From Candidatus Methylomirabilota bacterium (GTDB taxonomy: Bacteria > Methylomirabilota > Methylomirabilia > Rokubacteriales > DASRDR01), in assembly GCA_036005065.1 (NCBI GenBank), contig DASYQW010000054.1:1-40163 (forward strand): DNA of 40,163 nt. The letters run 5' to 3'. The translations under genes were made by a program, and so were the position numbers. The notes beneath the pieces were generated by a model. The model was given only the letters and a program-made list of their open reading frames with translations, was not told the DNA's origin and did not search any database. Positions 7,191-14,336 of the stretch are shown in pieces. Each line of letters begins with the position of its first letter. Position 1 is the stretch's first letter.

Positions 7191-9707
7191 TCACTGCTTC
7201 ATCCGCGTGTTCTCGGGGTCGAAGAGGGGCGTGCTGCCCACGACGGCGACGGTGACCGGGTAGCGCTCGCCGAAATACTCGACGGCCAGGCGCGCCCCCA
7301 CCGTCGCGTGTTCGGGCGGCAGGTAGCCGAGGAGGAGGTACTTGCCCACCGACGGTCCGGCGCCCGCGCTGGTCACGTAGGACCGGCGCCCCCGGCGGTC
7401 GACCAGGGGTGCGCCCTCGGGGGTCAGGATCGGCTCTCGCCCCAGCATGTACCGCGGCACGCCCGACGCGGAGACGTGGCTGTCCACCGTCAGCGTGCAG
7501 AGCACCGCTGCCGGTGGCTCGGCCCGCTGCCGGAGGTAGGCCTCCTTGCCGAGGAAGGGCTGGGGCTTCACCGTCGGTCGGGTCAGGCCGGCTTCCACCA
7601 GGTTGTACTCCTGCTCGAGCTCGTTGCCATAGGCGCGGTATCCCTTCTCGAGCCGGCCGGTCGTGCCGTAGACGCCGATGCCGACCGGCGCCACGCCGTG
7701 CGCCTGCCCCGCCTCCCACAAGAGGTCCCAGAGCCGCTGCCCTTGCTCCATCGGCGCGTACAGCTCCCATCCCAGCTCGCCCACGTACGAGATCCGCGAC
7801 GCCAGGGTGCGGATCGGCCCGATCGAGATGGTCCGGCAGGTCCCGAACGGGAAGCCCGCGTGAGAGACGTCGTCATCGGTGACGGCCCGCAGGAGGTCGC
7901 GGGCCCGGGGCCCCCACACGCCGACCGTGCACCAGTCGGATGTCGCATCGTGCAGCCGGACCGACCCATCGGCCGGGAGGTGATCGACGAACCACTTCTT
8001 GTCGACCATGCCGAGGGCCCCGCCGGTGACGATGCGGAAGTGGTCGGGCCCGAGCCGCATGACCGTCAGGTCCGCCTTCATGCCGCCATGCTCGTTGAGG
8101 AGCGGCGTGTACACGACGCGGCCGACCGGGACGTCGAGCTGGTTGACGACCATCCACTGCATGTAGTCGAGGGCGCCGGCCCCCGCGACGTCGAACACGG
8201 CGAAGGCGCTGAGGTCGACCATCCCCACCCGATCGCGCATCGCCAGGTGCTCGGCGTTGATGATGGGGGACCACCAGCGTGCGTCCCACTCGGCCGGCCG
8301 GGGCCTCGCGCGCTCGCCGTACTCCTCGAGGAGCTTCCGGTTCGACTCGTACCAGTGCGGGCGCTCCCAGCCGGCCGTCTCGAAGAACACGGCCCCGAGC
8401 TCCCGCTCGCGGGCGTAGAAGGGGCTGAGCCGGACGTTCCGGCACGAGCTCCACTGCTCGGTCGGGTGCACGATGCCGTAGGTCTTGTTGTAGCCTTCCG
8501 CGGTGCGGGCATGGATGAAGGCCCGGGTGCGCGCGTGGCCGTAGAACCGGGCGATGTCGGAGCTGTGCGGATCGATCTCCGGGACGCCGCTCGTCATCCA
8601 CTCCGCGACCGTGCGGGCGATGCCGGGCGCCTCCTTGATCCAGATGGCGGCGGCGGCCCACACGCCGCGCACCTCGGGCGCCTCCCCCAGGACCGGCGAG
8701 CCGTCCGGCGTCAGCGACAGCAGCCCGTTGATGGCGAGGCGGATCCCGACGCTCTCGTCGCCCAGGATGTCGGGCATCAGCTCGAGCGCCTGCTCCATCT
8801 GCGGGTCGAAATCTTCCTTCGTGAAGGGAAGCTGGGTGGGCGACAGCGCTGAGGCTTCGAGCGACGGGATGTCGTCGGGATCGACCAGGATCGGCCGGTG
8901 GGCGTAGGAGCCGATTTCCAGCTCGGCCCCGTGCTGGCGCTCGTACATGTTGGTGTCCATGTCGCGGATGATGGGGTACTCGATCTCCCCCGCCGTCTTC
9001 ACGAAGAGGGGCACCGGCCCCACGTCGATCATCTGATGGACGGCAGGCGTCAGCGGAATCGAGGCGCCGGCCATCCGGGCGATCCGCGGGCTCCAGATGC
9101 CGCAGCAGATGGCGACGACGTCGGCGCGGATCGCGCCCCGGCTGGTCCGCACGCCCCGCACGTGGCCCTTCTCCACGTCGATCCCGACGATCTCGGTGTT
9201 CGGGAAGACGCTCAGGGCCCCCTGCTCCTGCGCGCGCTCGCGCATCAGCGTGCCGGCCCGCAAAGAATCGACGACGCCGACCCCGGAGCAGTAGAAGCCG
9301 CCCAGGATGATCTTGGCGTTGATGAAGGGGACCCGTTCCTTGACCTCGGCCGGCGTGAGCAGCTCGGCCGCTTCTCCCCAGGCCTTGGCCGAGGCGAGCC
9401 GGCGCTTGAGCTCGTCCAGTCGCTCGCGGGTCCGGGCGACCTCGATCCCGCCGCTCTGCGTGAAGACGCCGAGGGCCCGATACTGGCGAACGCTCTCCTG
9501 CGTGAACAGAGTCATCTCCTTGGAGTGGTCCACGGGGAAGATGAAGTTGGAAGCGTGCCCGGTCGACCCGCCCGGGCTCGGCATCGGCCCCTTGTCCAGG
9601 AGGATGATGTCTCTCCAGCCGAGGCGCGCCAGGTGGAACGCCAGGCAGTTCCCGACGATCCCCGCGCCGATCACGACGACATTCGCTCGTTCGGGCAGCG
9701 TGGTCAT
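7191..9707 (-). CDS. FAD-dependent dimethylglycine/sarcosine dehydrogenase-like protein with GcvT domain
   Basis: The 838-aa protein has the architecture of mitochondrial-type dimethylglycine and sarcosine dehydrogenases. Residues 9-370 form a DAO-type FAD domain with VVIGAGIVGN at 11-20; His51 in GGSTGHASN aligns with the histidine that carries FAD covalently in this family. A FAO_M linker (about 375-430) is followed by an aminomethyltransferase GcvT domain (about 430-730) and its C-terminal barrel. Known members oxidise an N-methyl group and hand the formaldehyde unit to tetrahydrofolate, sending electrons to ETF. The etfB and etfA genes follow immediately, which fits. ATG 9707 is preceded by GGAGAG at a good distance. 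The substrate could be dimethylglycine, sarcosine or another N-methyl amine; sequence alone does not decide. Confidence 0.85.
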   Translation of the reverse strand: MTTLPERANVVVIGAGIVGNCLAFHLARLGWRDIILLDKGPMPSPGGSTGHASNFIFPVDHSKEMTLFTQESVRQYRALGVFTQSGGIEVARTRERLDELKRRLASAKAWGEAAELLTPAEVKERVPFINAKIILGGFYCSGVGVVDSLRAGTLMRERAQEQGALSVFPNTEIVGIDVEKGHVRGVRTSRGAIRADVVAICCGIWSPRIARMAGASIPLTPAVHQMIDVGPVPLFVKTAGEIEYPIIRDMDTNMYERQHGAELEIGSYAHRPILVDPDDIPSLEASALSPTQLPFTKEDFDPQMEQALELMPDILGDESVGIRLAINGLLSLTPDGSPVLGEAPEVRGVWAAAAIWIKEAPGIARTVAEWMTSGVPEIDPHSSDIARFYGHARTRAFIHARTAEGYNKTYGIVHPTEQWSSCRNVRLSPFYARERELGAVFFETAGWERPHWYESNRKLLEEYGERARPRPAEWDARWWSPIINAEHLAMRDRVGMVDLSAFAVFDVAGAGALDYMQWMVVNQLDVPVGRVVYTPLLNEHGGMKADLTVMRLGPDHFRIVTGGALGMVDKKWFVDHLPADGSVRLHDATSDWCTVGVWGPRARDLLRAVTDDDVSHAGFPFGTCRTISIGPIRTLASRISYVGELGWELYAPMEQGQRLWDLLWEAGQAHGVAPVGIGVYGTTGRLEKGYRAYGNELEQEYNLVEAGLTRPTVKPQPFLGKEAYLRQRAEPPAAVLCTLTVDSHVSASGVPRYMLGREPILTPEGAPLVDRRGRRSYVTSAGAGPSVGKYLLLGYLPPEHATVGARLAVEYFGERYPVTVAVVGSTPLFDPENTRMKQ

Positions 9708-9991
9708 GAACGCTCTCCGTGGCCAGGTGCGTGGTGCGCGTGGACGCCCGCCGGCTGGTCGATCGACAGGTCGCCGGACGTGGGGACGGGACCCATGTTG
9801 CCAGAGGATAGACCATCCCGCCGCGCGTCGCCAGAGGGCCGCCCGAGCCACGCGGCCCGATGGCGATCCCGGCGGGCCCGGGCGGGACGGCTCGCCGATG
9901 AGTATACTTGGGCGGGGCCAACCGGACCTCGTGCTCGCTCGGGAGTGGCCCGCCCGCGTTCACCTCGTCACACCGAAGAGGAGACCCAGGG
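9708..9991. other. Divergent intergenic region
   Basis: This 284-bp gap separates the demethylase operon (-) from the SDR operon (+) and should hold both promoters. A TATACT box lies at 9903-9908 (+), 84 bp before the SDR start, but I see no matching -35 box. No RNA gene or small reading frame could be supported. Confidence 0.4.
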
Positions 9992-10765
9992 ATGCGATTG
10001 AGAAATCAGGTTGCGCTCGTGACCGGCGCCGGGCGTGGCATCGGCGAGGCCATCGCGGTCGCGTTCGCGCGCGAGGGGGCCCGGGTCGCCGTCGCCGACA
10101 TCGATCCGAAGACGGCGGCGGCGACCGCGCGGCGAATCGGGCGCGGGCGCGCCCTGGCCCTCCCGATGGACGTGGCGGACTCGGGATCCGTCAACGAGGG
10201 CTTCCAGGTCATCGACCGGGCATGGCGGCGGCTCGATGTCGCCGTCACCAACGCCGCCGTCGAGCCCATCGTGCCGTTCCTCGAGCTCAGCGAGGAGACC
10301 TGGGACCGCGTGATCGACGTGAACCTCAAGGGCACCTTCCTGGTCGCCCAGGCCGCGGCCCGGCGGATGGCCAGGCGCCGGCGCGGCGTGATCATCACGC
10401 TGTCGTCGGTGAACGCCGAGGTGGTGCGCGGCGAGTCGGCCGCCTATGGCGCCTCCAAGGGCGGCGTCCGCCAGCTCACCAAGGCCATGGGGATCACGCT
10501 GGCGCCTTACGGCATCCGCGTCAATGCCATCGGTCCCGGCACCGTGGTGACCGGCCTCACCCGACACCTGCTCCGGAAGAAGGCGTGGCGGGACGCCGTG
10601 TTCATGCGGACGCCGATGCAGCGCGTGGCCGACCCGCGGGAGATCGCGGAGGTGGCGGTCTTCCTGGCCTCCGACGCGTCCTCGTACATGACCGGCAGCA
10701 CGGTGTACGTGGACGGGGGCCGCCTCGCCCTCAACGGCCTGATGCCGCTCAAGGCGCGGCGCTGA
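9992..10765 (+). CDS. Short-chain dehydrogenase/reductase (SDR, classical)
   Basis: The 257-aa protein is a classical SDR. The cofactor loop TGAGRGIG is at 11-18, the structural Asn motif at 87-89 (NAA), catalytic Ser at 138/139, and the YxxxK pair is Y152 and K156 in YGASK. An Asp after the second strand (ADID, 36-38) favours NAD(H) over NADP(H). It would oxidise a hydroxyl group or reduce a carbonyl in the cytoplasm; the substrate is unknown. ATG 9992 has AGAGGAG 8 bases upstream; an in-frame start at 9908 lacks this and adds unrelated residues. Its stop overlaps the next start (TGATG), so it is coupled to a hydroxyacid dehydrogenase and both probably act on the same carbon skeleton. Confidence 0.88.
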   Translation: MRLRNQVALVTGAGRGIGEAIAVAFAREGARVAVADIDPKTAAATARRIGRGRALALPMDVADSGSVNEGFQVIDRAWRRLDVAVTNAAVEPIVPFLELSEETWDRVIDVNLKGTFLVAQAAARRMARRRRGVIITLSSVNAEVVRGESAAYGASKGGVRQLTKAMGITLAPYGIRVNAIGPGTVVTGLTRHLLRKKAWRDAVFMRTPMQRVADPREIAEVAVFLASDASSYMTGSTVYVDGGRLALNGLMPLKARR

Positions 10766-11757
10766 TGTCGTCGCCGCGACCGCCTGCCATGGAGTCCACC
10801 GTCCTCTACTGGAACCGGGCCACGGCCGAGCTCTACACGGTCCTGCGGGAGGAGACGCCGCCCGGGATCGCGCTCCTGCTTCTCGAGTCGGACGATCGCG
10901 CGGAGGCGCGCGCCAAGCTCGCCCGGGCGGAGTTCCTCCTCATCGCCGACTGGGCCCTCACCGCCGCCGACCTCGAGGGCGCGCCGCGGCTCCGCCTCGT
11001 CCAGCATCAGGGCGTCGGCTACGAGCGGATCGACACGGGGGCGCTGGCGGCCCGGAAGATCCCCCTGTGCCTCTGCCCGGCCGGGACCGCCACCGGCGTC
11101 GGCGAGCACACCCTCCTCCTGATCCTCGCCCTCCTCAAGAAGGTCGTGGTCGCCCACGACGCGCTCCGGGAGGGCCGCTGGCTCCAGTGGGGTCTCCGCA
11201 CCGAGACGCGTGACCTCGAGGGGAAGACCCTCGGCCTCATCGGGTTCGGGCGTACCGGACGCGCCACCGCCCGGCGGGCTCGCGGGTTCGACGTGCGCCT
11301 CATCGCCCACGATCCCTACATCACGCTGACGCCGGCCGAGCGGGCCGAGTTCGGCGTCGAGCTGGTCGAGCGGGACCGACTCCTCCGGGAGGCCGACATC
11401 GTCTGCTGTCATGTGCCGCTGACGGACGAGACCCGGCACCTGATCAACCGGGAGACGCTCGCCCTCATGAAGCCGTCCGCGTACCTCGTCAACGTGTCCC
11501 GGGGTGGCGTGGTCGATCAGGACGCGCTGGTCACCGCGCTCCGGGCCCGGCGGATCGCGGGGGCCGGGCTCGACGTCTTCAGCCCCGAGCCGCTCCCGCC
11601 CGGGCATCCGTTGACGACGCTCGACAACGTCGTCCTGACGCCGCACATCGCGGCCGGCACGCTCGACGCCTTCCGCGCGAAGATGCGCTTCGCCTTCGCC
11701 AACATCCGGCGCTTCGCCCAGGGCGAGCCGCCCCTCGAGCAGGTCCCCGGGACCTGA
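10765..11757 (+). CDS. D-2-hydroxyacid dehydrogenase (NAD-dependent)
   Basis: The 330-aa protein belongs to the D-isomer-specific 2-hydroxyacid dehydrogenases. The Rossmann loop is GFGRTG at 160-165 with an acidic HDP at 182-184 suited to NAD. The catalytic triad is R246 (NVSRGG), E275 (FSPEP) and H294 (TPHIAAGT). The family interconverts 2-hydroxy acids and 2-oxo acids such as phosphoglycerate, glyoxylate, hydroxypyruvate or sulfolactate. There is no ACT domain, so a serine-pathway SerA is less likely. It is coupled to the SDR by a TGATG overlap and is followed 34 bases later by a TauE/SafE permease, which suggests a small oxidation and export module. The exact substrate is not known. Confidence 0.88.
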   Translation: MSSPRPPAMESTVLYWNRATAELYTVLREETPPGIALLLLESDDRAEARAKLARAEFLLIADWALTAADLEGAPRLRLVQHQGVGYERIDTGALAARKIPLCLCPAGTATGVGEHTLLLILALLKKVVVAHDALREGRWLQWGLRTETRDLEGKTLGLIGFGRTGRATARRARGFDVRLIAHDPYITLTPAERAEFGVELVERDRLLREADIVCCHVPLTDETRHLINRETLALMKPSAYLVNVSRGGVVDQDALVTALRARRIAGAGLDVFSPEPLPPGHPLTTLDNVVLTPHIAAGTLDAFRAKMRFAFANIRRFAQGEPPLEQVPGT

Positions 11758-11791
11758 CCGGCCGGCGCCCCCCGCCGTCGGCCCACCGTTC

Positions 11792-12526
11792 ATGCCGTCC
11801 CTCGCCGGCACGCTGTTCCTCCTCGCCGCCGCCCTGCCCACGGCGATCGTCGGCGGCGTCGTCGGCTTCGGCACCGGGCTCACCATGCTCCCGCTGGTGG
11901 TCTGGGCCGTCGGGATCCGGGCCAGCGTCCCCGTGCTCACGATCGCGCTGCTCATCGGCAATTGCTCGCGGGCCTGGTGGAGCCGCCACGAGCTCGACTG
12001 GCGCGTCATCGGCGCTTACCTGGCCGGCGCCGTGCCCCTGGCCGCCCTGGGCTCCGTCGTCTACGCGGGCGCCCGGATCGAGTGGCTCTCGCGGCTCATG
12101 GGGGCCATGCTCCTGCTCTCCGTTCCGCTCCGGCGGTGGCTCGAGCGAGGGCCCCTCCGGATGCGGCTGCGCCACTTCCCCCTGCTCGGCGCGGTCACCG
12201 GCTTCCTGTCGGCGCTGGTCGCCGCCATCGGCCCCATCAACACGCCGTTCTTCCTCGGCTATGGCCTCCGCCGGGGTGCCTATGTGGGCACCGAAGCGGC
12301 CTGCATCGCGGTGGTACACCTGACCAAGACGCTCGTGTACGGGCGCTATGCGCTCGTCACGTCGGAGACCGGTGGGCTGGGGCTCGCGATCGGCGCGGTG
12401 ATGTTCGTCGGCGCCTTCCTCGGACGCCGGATCCTGGATCGGATGAGCGACCGCGCCTTCGTGGCGCTCGTCGAGGTCCTGATCATGGCGCTGGGCGTCC
12501 TGTTCCTCGTGTTCCCGCCGCGCTGA
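11792..12526 (+). CDS. TauE/SafE family permease
   Basis: The 244-aa protein is a small polytopic membrane protein with the internal symmetry of the TauE/SafE (DUF81) family: the first half carries GGVVGFGTGLTMLPLVV and the second half GAVTGFLSALVAAIGPINTPFFL, the two repeated motifs of the family, spread over about 8 membrane segments. Characterised members export sulfite or sulfoacetate, or transport other small organic anions. It follows the SDR and 2-hydroxyacid dehydrogenase in the same direction and probably moves a substrate or product of those enzymes; a sulfonate link is possible but not proven here. Confidence 0.85.
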   Translation: MPSLAGTLFLLAAALPTAIVGGVVGFGTGLTMLPLVVWAVGIRASVPVLTIALLIGNCSRAWWSRHELDWRVIGAYLAGAVPLAALGSVVYAGARIEWLSRLMGAMLLLSVPLRRWLERGPLRMRLRHFPLLGAVTGFLSALVAAIGPINTPFFLGYGLRRGAYVGTEAACIAVVHLTKTLVYGRYALVTSETGGLGLAIGAVMFVGAFLGRRILDRMSDRAFVALVEVLIMALGVLFLVFPPR

Positions 12527-12535
12527 GGCCAGCCC

Positions 12536-12565
12536 TTGACGGGCAACCGGGGAAGCACGTAGCGT
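12536..12565 (+). promoter_or_regulatory. Putative sigma-70 promoter for the thioesterase gene
   Basis: TTGACG (12536-12541) and TAGCGT (12560-12565) are 18 bases apart, in the 60-bp gap before the hotdog gene. A strong Shine-Dalgarno run GGAGGAGG (12571-12578) lies between the box and ATG 12587, so transcription would begin close to the ribosome site, which makes the call uncertain. Confidence 0.4.
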
Positions 12566-12586
12566 ACGGCGGAGGAGGACGCCGCC

Positions 12587-12982
12587 ATGGAGATCCAACC
12601 CGGCCTCGTGGGAGAGATCGAGATCGTGGTCCAGCCCCAGGACACGGCCGATGCAATGGGGAACAAAGGGGTGCACGTGCTGGCGACGCCACGTCTGGTC
12701 GGCCTCTTCGAGGAAGCCGCCATCACGGCCGTCCAGTCCCACCTGCCGGCCGGAGCCGGCACCGTGGGGACGCGGATCGACGTCCGCCACCTGGCCGCCA
12801 CGCCGGTCGGCATGCGGGTCCGAGCCCGCGCCGTCCTTCGCGAGGTGGACGGCCGGCGTTACGTCTATGACCTCGAGGCCCACGACCAGGTGGAGAAAGT
12901 CGGGGAGGGGACGCACGAGCGGTTTCAGGTCAACCAGGCGAAGTTCCTCGAGCGCATCGCCGAGAAAGCCAATCGCCGCTAG
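12587..12982 (+). CDS. FlK-like hotdog acyl-CoA thioesterase
   Basis: The 131-aa single-domain protein fits the hotdog fold of the fluoroacetyl-CoA thioesterase FlK family. Thr34, Glu42 and His68 have exactly the spacing of the FlK catalytic residues Thr42, Glu50 and His76, and Gly61 falls where FlK has Gly69. The position equivalent to the FlK lid residue Phe36 is Gly28, so specificity for fluoroacetyl-CoA is not expected. It would hydrolyse a short acyl-CoA in the cytoplasm. ATG 12587 has GGAGGAGG 8 bases upstream. A two-hairpin repeat begins immediately after the stop codon. Many such proteins are simply annotated thioesterase family; the physiological substrate is unknown. Confidence 0.8.
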   Translation: MEIQPGLVGEIEIVVQPQDTADAMGNKGVHVLATPRLVGLFEEAAITAVQSHLPAGAGTVGTRIDVRHLAATPVGMRVRARAVLREVDGRRYVYDLEAHDQVEKVGEGTHERFQVNQAKFLERIAEKANRR

Positions 12983-13060
12983 GTCATTTCGGGGGGTCTC
13001 GGAAGACCCCCCCGATGCCCCCCCTCGGTTGCGGCGGCAAAGCCGCCGCTCGGAGCGGGC
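12983..13060 (+). repeat. Two-hairpin intergenic repeat, copy 1
   Basis: The element begins directly after a stop codon with GTCATTTC. Hairpin 1 has arms 12991-12999 (GGGGGGTCT) and 13004-13012 around the loop CGGA. Hairpin 2 has arms 13031-13038 (GCGGCGGC) and 13042-13049 around AAA. A second copy follows the next gene at 14148, and the first half recurs on the minus strand at 40069-40111. No T tract is present. Confidence 0.8.
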
Positions 13061-13127
13061 GACAGCCACGCGGCGGTTCGGCCGCACAGGGCGAGCGGAA
13101 TCCGATAGCCTCGGAGGAGGCGCGGTG

Positions 13128-14147
13128 ATGGCAGCGAAGTCGAGCGGCGGCCGGAAGGCCGGCATCCTGGAGCGGCTCAAGCGCGGGGTCGTCCTCGGGG
13201 ACGGCGGGTACATTCTCGAGCTCGAGCGGCGGGGATACGTGCAGGCCGGCCCCTACACGCCCGAAGTCGCCATCGAGCATCCCGAGGCGCTCCGCCAGCT
13301 CCACGAGGAGTTCCTGCGGGCCGGCTCCGACGTGCTGCAGGCCCTCACCTTCTACGCGAGCCGCGACAAGCTGGCGACGGCGGGCTACGGGGGCCAGATG
13401 GAGGCCATCAACCGCGCCGCCGTCCGCATCGCCCGCAAGGTGGCGGGCGACGAGGCGCTGGTGGCCGGAACGCTCTGCATCACCTGGCAGTACCGGCCGG
13501 GCAGCGCCCAGGCCCGGGCCCGGGTCCGCCGGCTCTTCGACGAGCAGATCGCCGCCCAGGCCGCCGAAGGCGTCGACTTCTTCATCTGCGAGACGCTCCA
13601 CTACGTGGGGGAGGGCGTCCTGGCCGCCCAGGCCATCAAGGCCGCCGGCTTCCCCGCCATGGTCACGCTCAACTTCAAGGCCACCGAGCAGAGCCTGGAC
13701 GGTCACGGGCCCGAGGAGGTCGCCCGCATCCTGGTCGAGGAGGGGGCCGACATCGTCGGGGCCAACTGCGGCCGCGACCCGGCCCATCTGCTTCCCATCG
13801 TGGAGAAGATGCGGAAGGCGGTGCGGACGGGCTTCATCGCCGCCCAGCCGGTAGCCTATCGCGTGCGGGAGGACATCCCCTACTTCATGGGGCGGCCCGA
13901 GTTCCCGCTCGAGCTCGACCCGCTGACGCTGCCCCGGGGCGAGATGGCGGCCTACGCGGTGAGGGCGCGCGAGGTCGGCGTGGACTACATCGGCGCCTGC
14001 TGCGGCACCGTCGCCGCCCACATCCGCGCCATGGCCGAGGCGCTCGGGCGGCGGCCGGAGGCGAGCGCCAAGTCGCCGCGCCTCGAGAAGCACCCGATCC
14101 TGGGGACGCCGAAGAGCTTGAAGGGCCGCGTCACCACCGGGCGCTGA
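13128..14147 (+). CDS. Homocysteine S-methyltransferase family protein (betaine-homocysteine methyltransferase-like)
   Basis: The 339-aa protein has the zinc site of the Pfam homocysteine S-methyltransferase barrel: Cys214 in GANC and the pair Cys291-Cys292 in GACCGT, as in BHMT. Residues 20-30 (GVVLGDGGYILELERRGY) match the N-terminal strand of BHMT-like proteins. The family transfers a methyl group from betaine, S-methylmethionine or another donor to a thiol, normally homocysteine, in the cytoplasm. No cobalamin or folate domain is attached, so it is not MetH. The dimethylglycine-dehydrogenase-like operon 4 kb away makes betaine an attractive donor, because dimethylglycine would be the product; this is inference. 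ATG 13128 has GGAGGAGG 8 bases upstream. Two copies of a hairpin repeat flank the gene directly. Confidence 0.85.
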   Translation: MAAKSSGGRKAGILERLKRGVVLGDGGYILELERRGYVQAGPYTPEVAIEHPEALRQLHEEFLRAGSDVLQALTFYASRDKLATAGYGGQMEAINRAAVRIARKVAGDEALVAGTLCITWQYRPGSAQARARVRRLFDEQIAAQAAEGVDFFICETLHYVGEGVLAAQAIKAAGFPAMVTLNFKATEQSLDGHGPEEVARILVEEGADIVGANCGRDPAHLLPIVEKMRKAVRTGFIAAQPVAYRVREDIPYFMGRPEFPLELDPLTLPRGEMAAYAVRAREVGVDYIGACCGTVAAHIRAMAEALGRRPEASAKSPRLEKHPILGTPKSLKGRVTTGR

Positions 14148-14230
14148 GTTTCAAATCGGAGGGGGTGTCGGAACACCCCTCCGAGACCAGAGGATCGTTG
14201 CGGCGGCAAAGCCGCCGCTCGAAGTGGACC
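14148..14230 (+). repeat. Two-hairpin intergenic repeat, copy 2
   Basis: It starts right after the stop of the methyltransferase gene. Hairpin 1 has left arm 14156-14168 and right arm 14173-14184 (ACACCCCTCCGA), again around CGGA 14169-14172, with one bulged G. Its stem sequence differs from copy 1 on both arms so pairing is kept. Hairpin 2 (14200-14207 / 14211-14218, loop AAA) is identical to copy 1. Confidence 0.8.
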
Positions 14231-14258
14231 AGCGGGGACATGGCTCGGCAAGTGTGAC

Positions 14259-14286
14259 CGCGAGGGCCCTGGGCTCGCGCTTTTTT
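14259..14286 (+). terminator. Rho-independent terminator downstream of the methyltransferase gene
   Basis: A CGCGAG / CTCGCG stem (14259-14264 and 14274-14279) with a 9-base loop is followed by C and six T (14281-14286) on the plus strand. It lies 112 bases after the BHMT-like stop codon, beyond the repeat copy, and before the convergent CoA-transferase gene. Confidence 0.6.
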
Positions 14287-14336
14287 CACGGGCCCGAGCT
14301 GGACCGGAGGAGGTCGTCGAGCCCCTCCGGGTGATC

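Noticed and set aside
9903-9908. TATACT as a promoter for the SDR operon
   Set aside because: No -35 box at a suitable distance and 84 bases from the start; kept only as a note in the gap entry.
7873-9963. 696-codon frame overlapping the demethylase gene on the same strand
   Set aside because: It is a frame-shifted shadow rich in Arg, Pro and Gly; the neighbouring frame has a complete DAO-GcvT protein.
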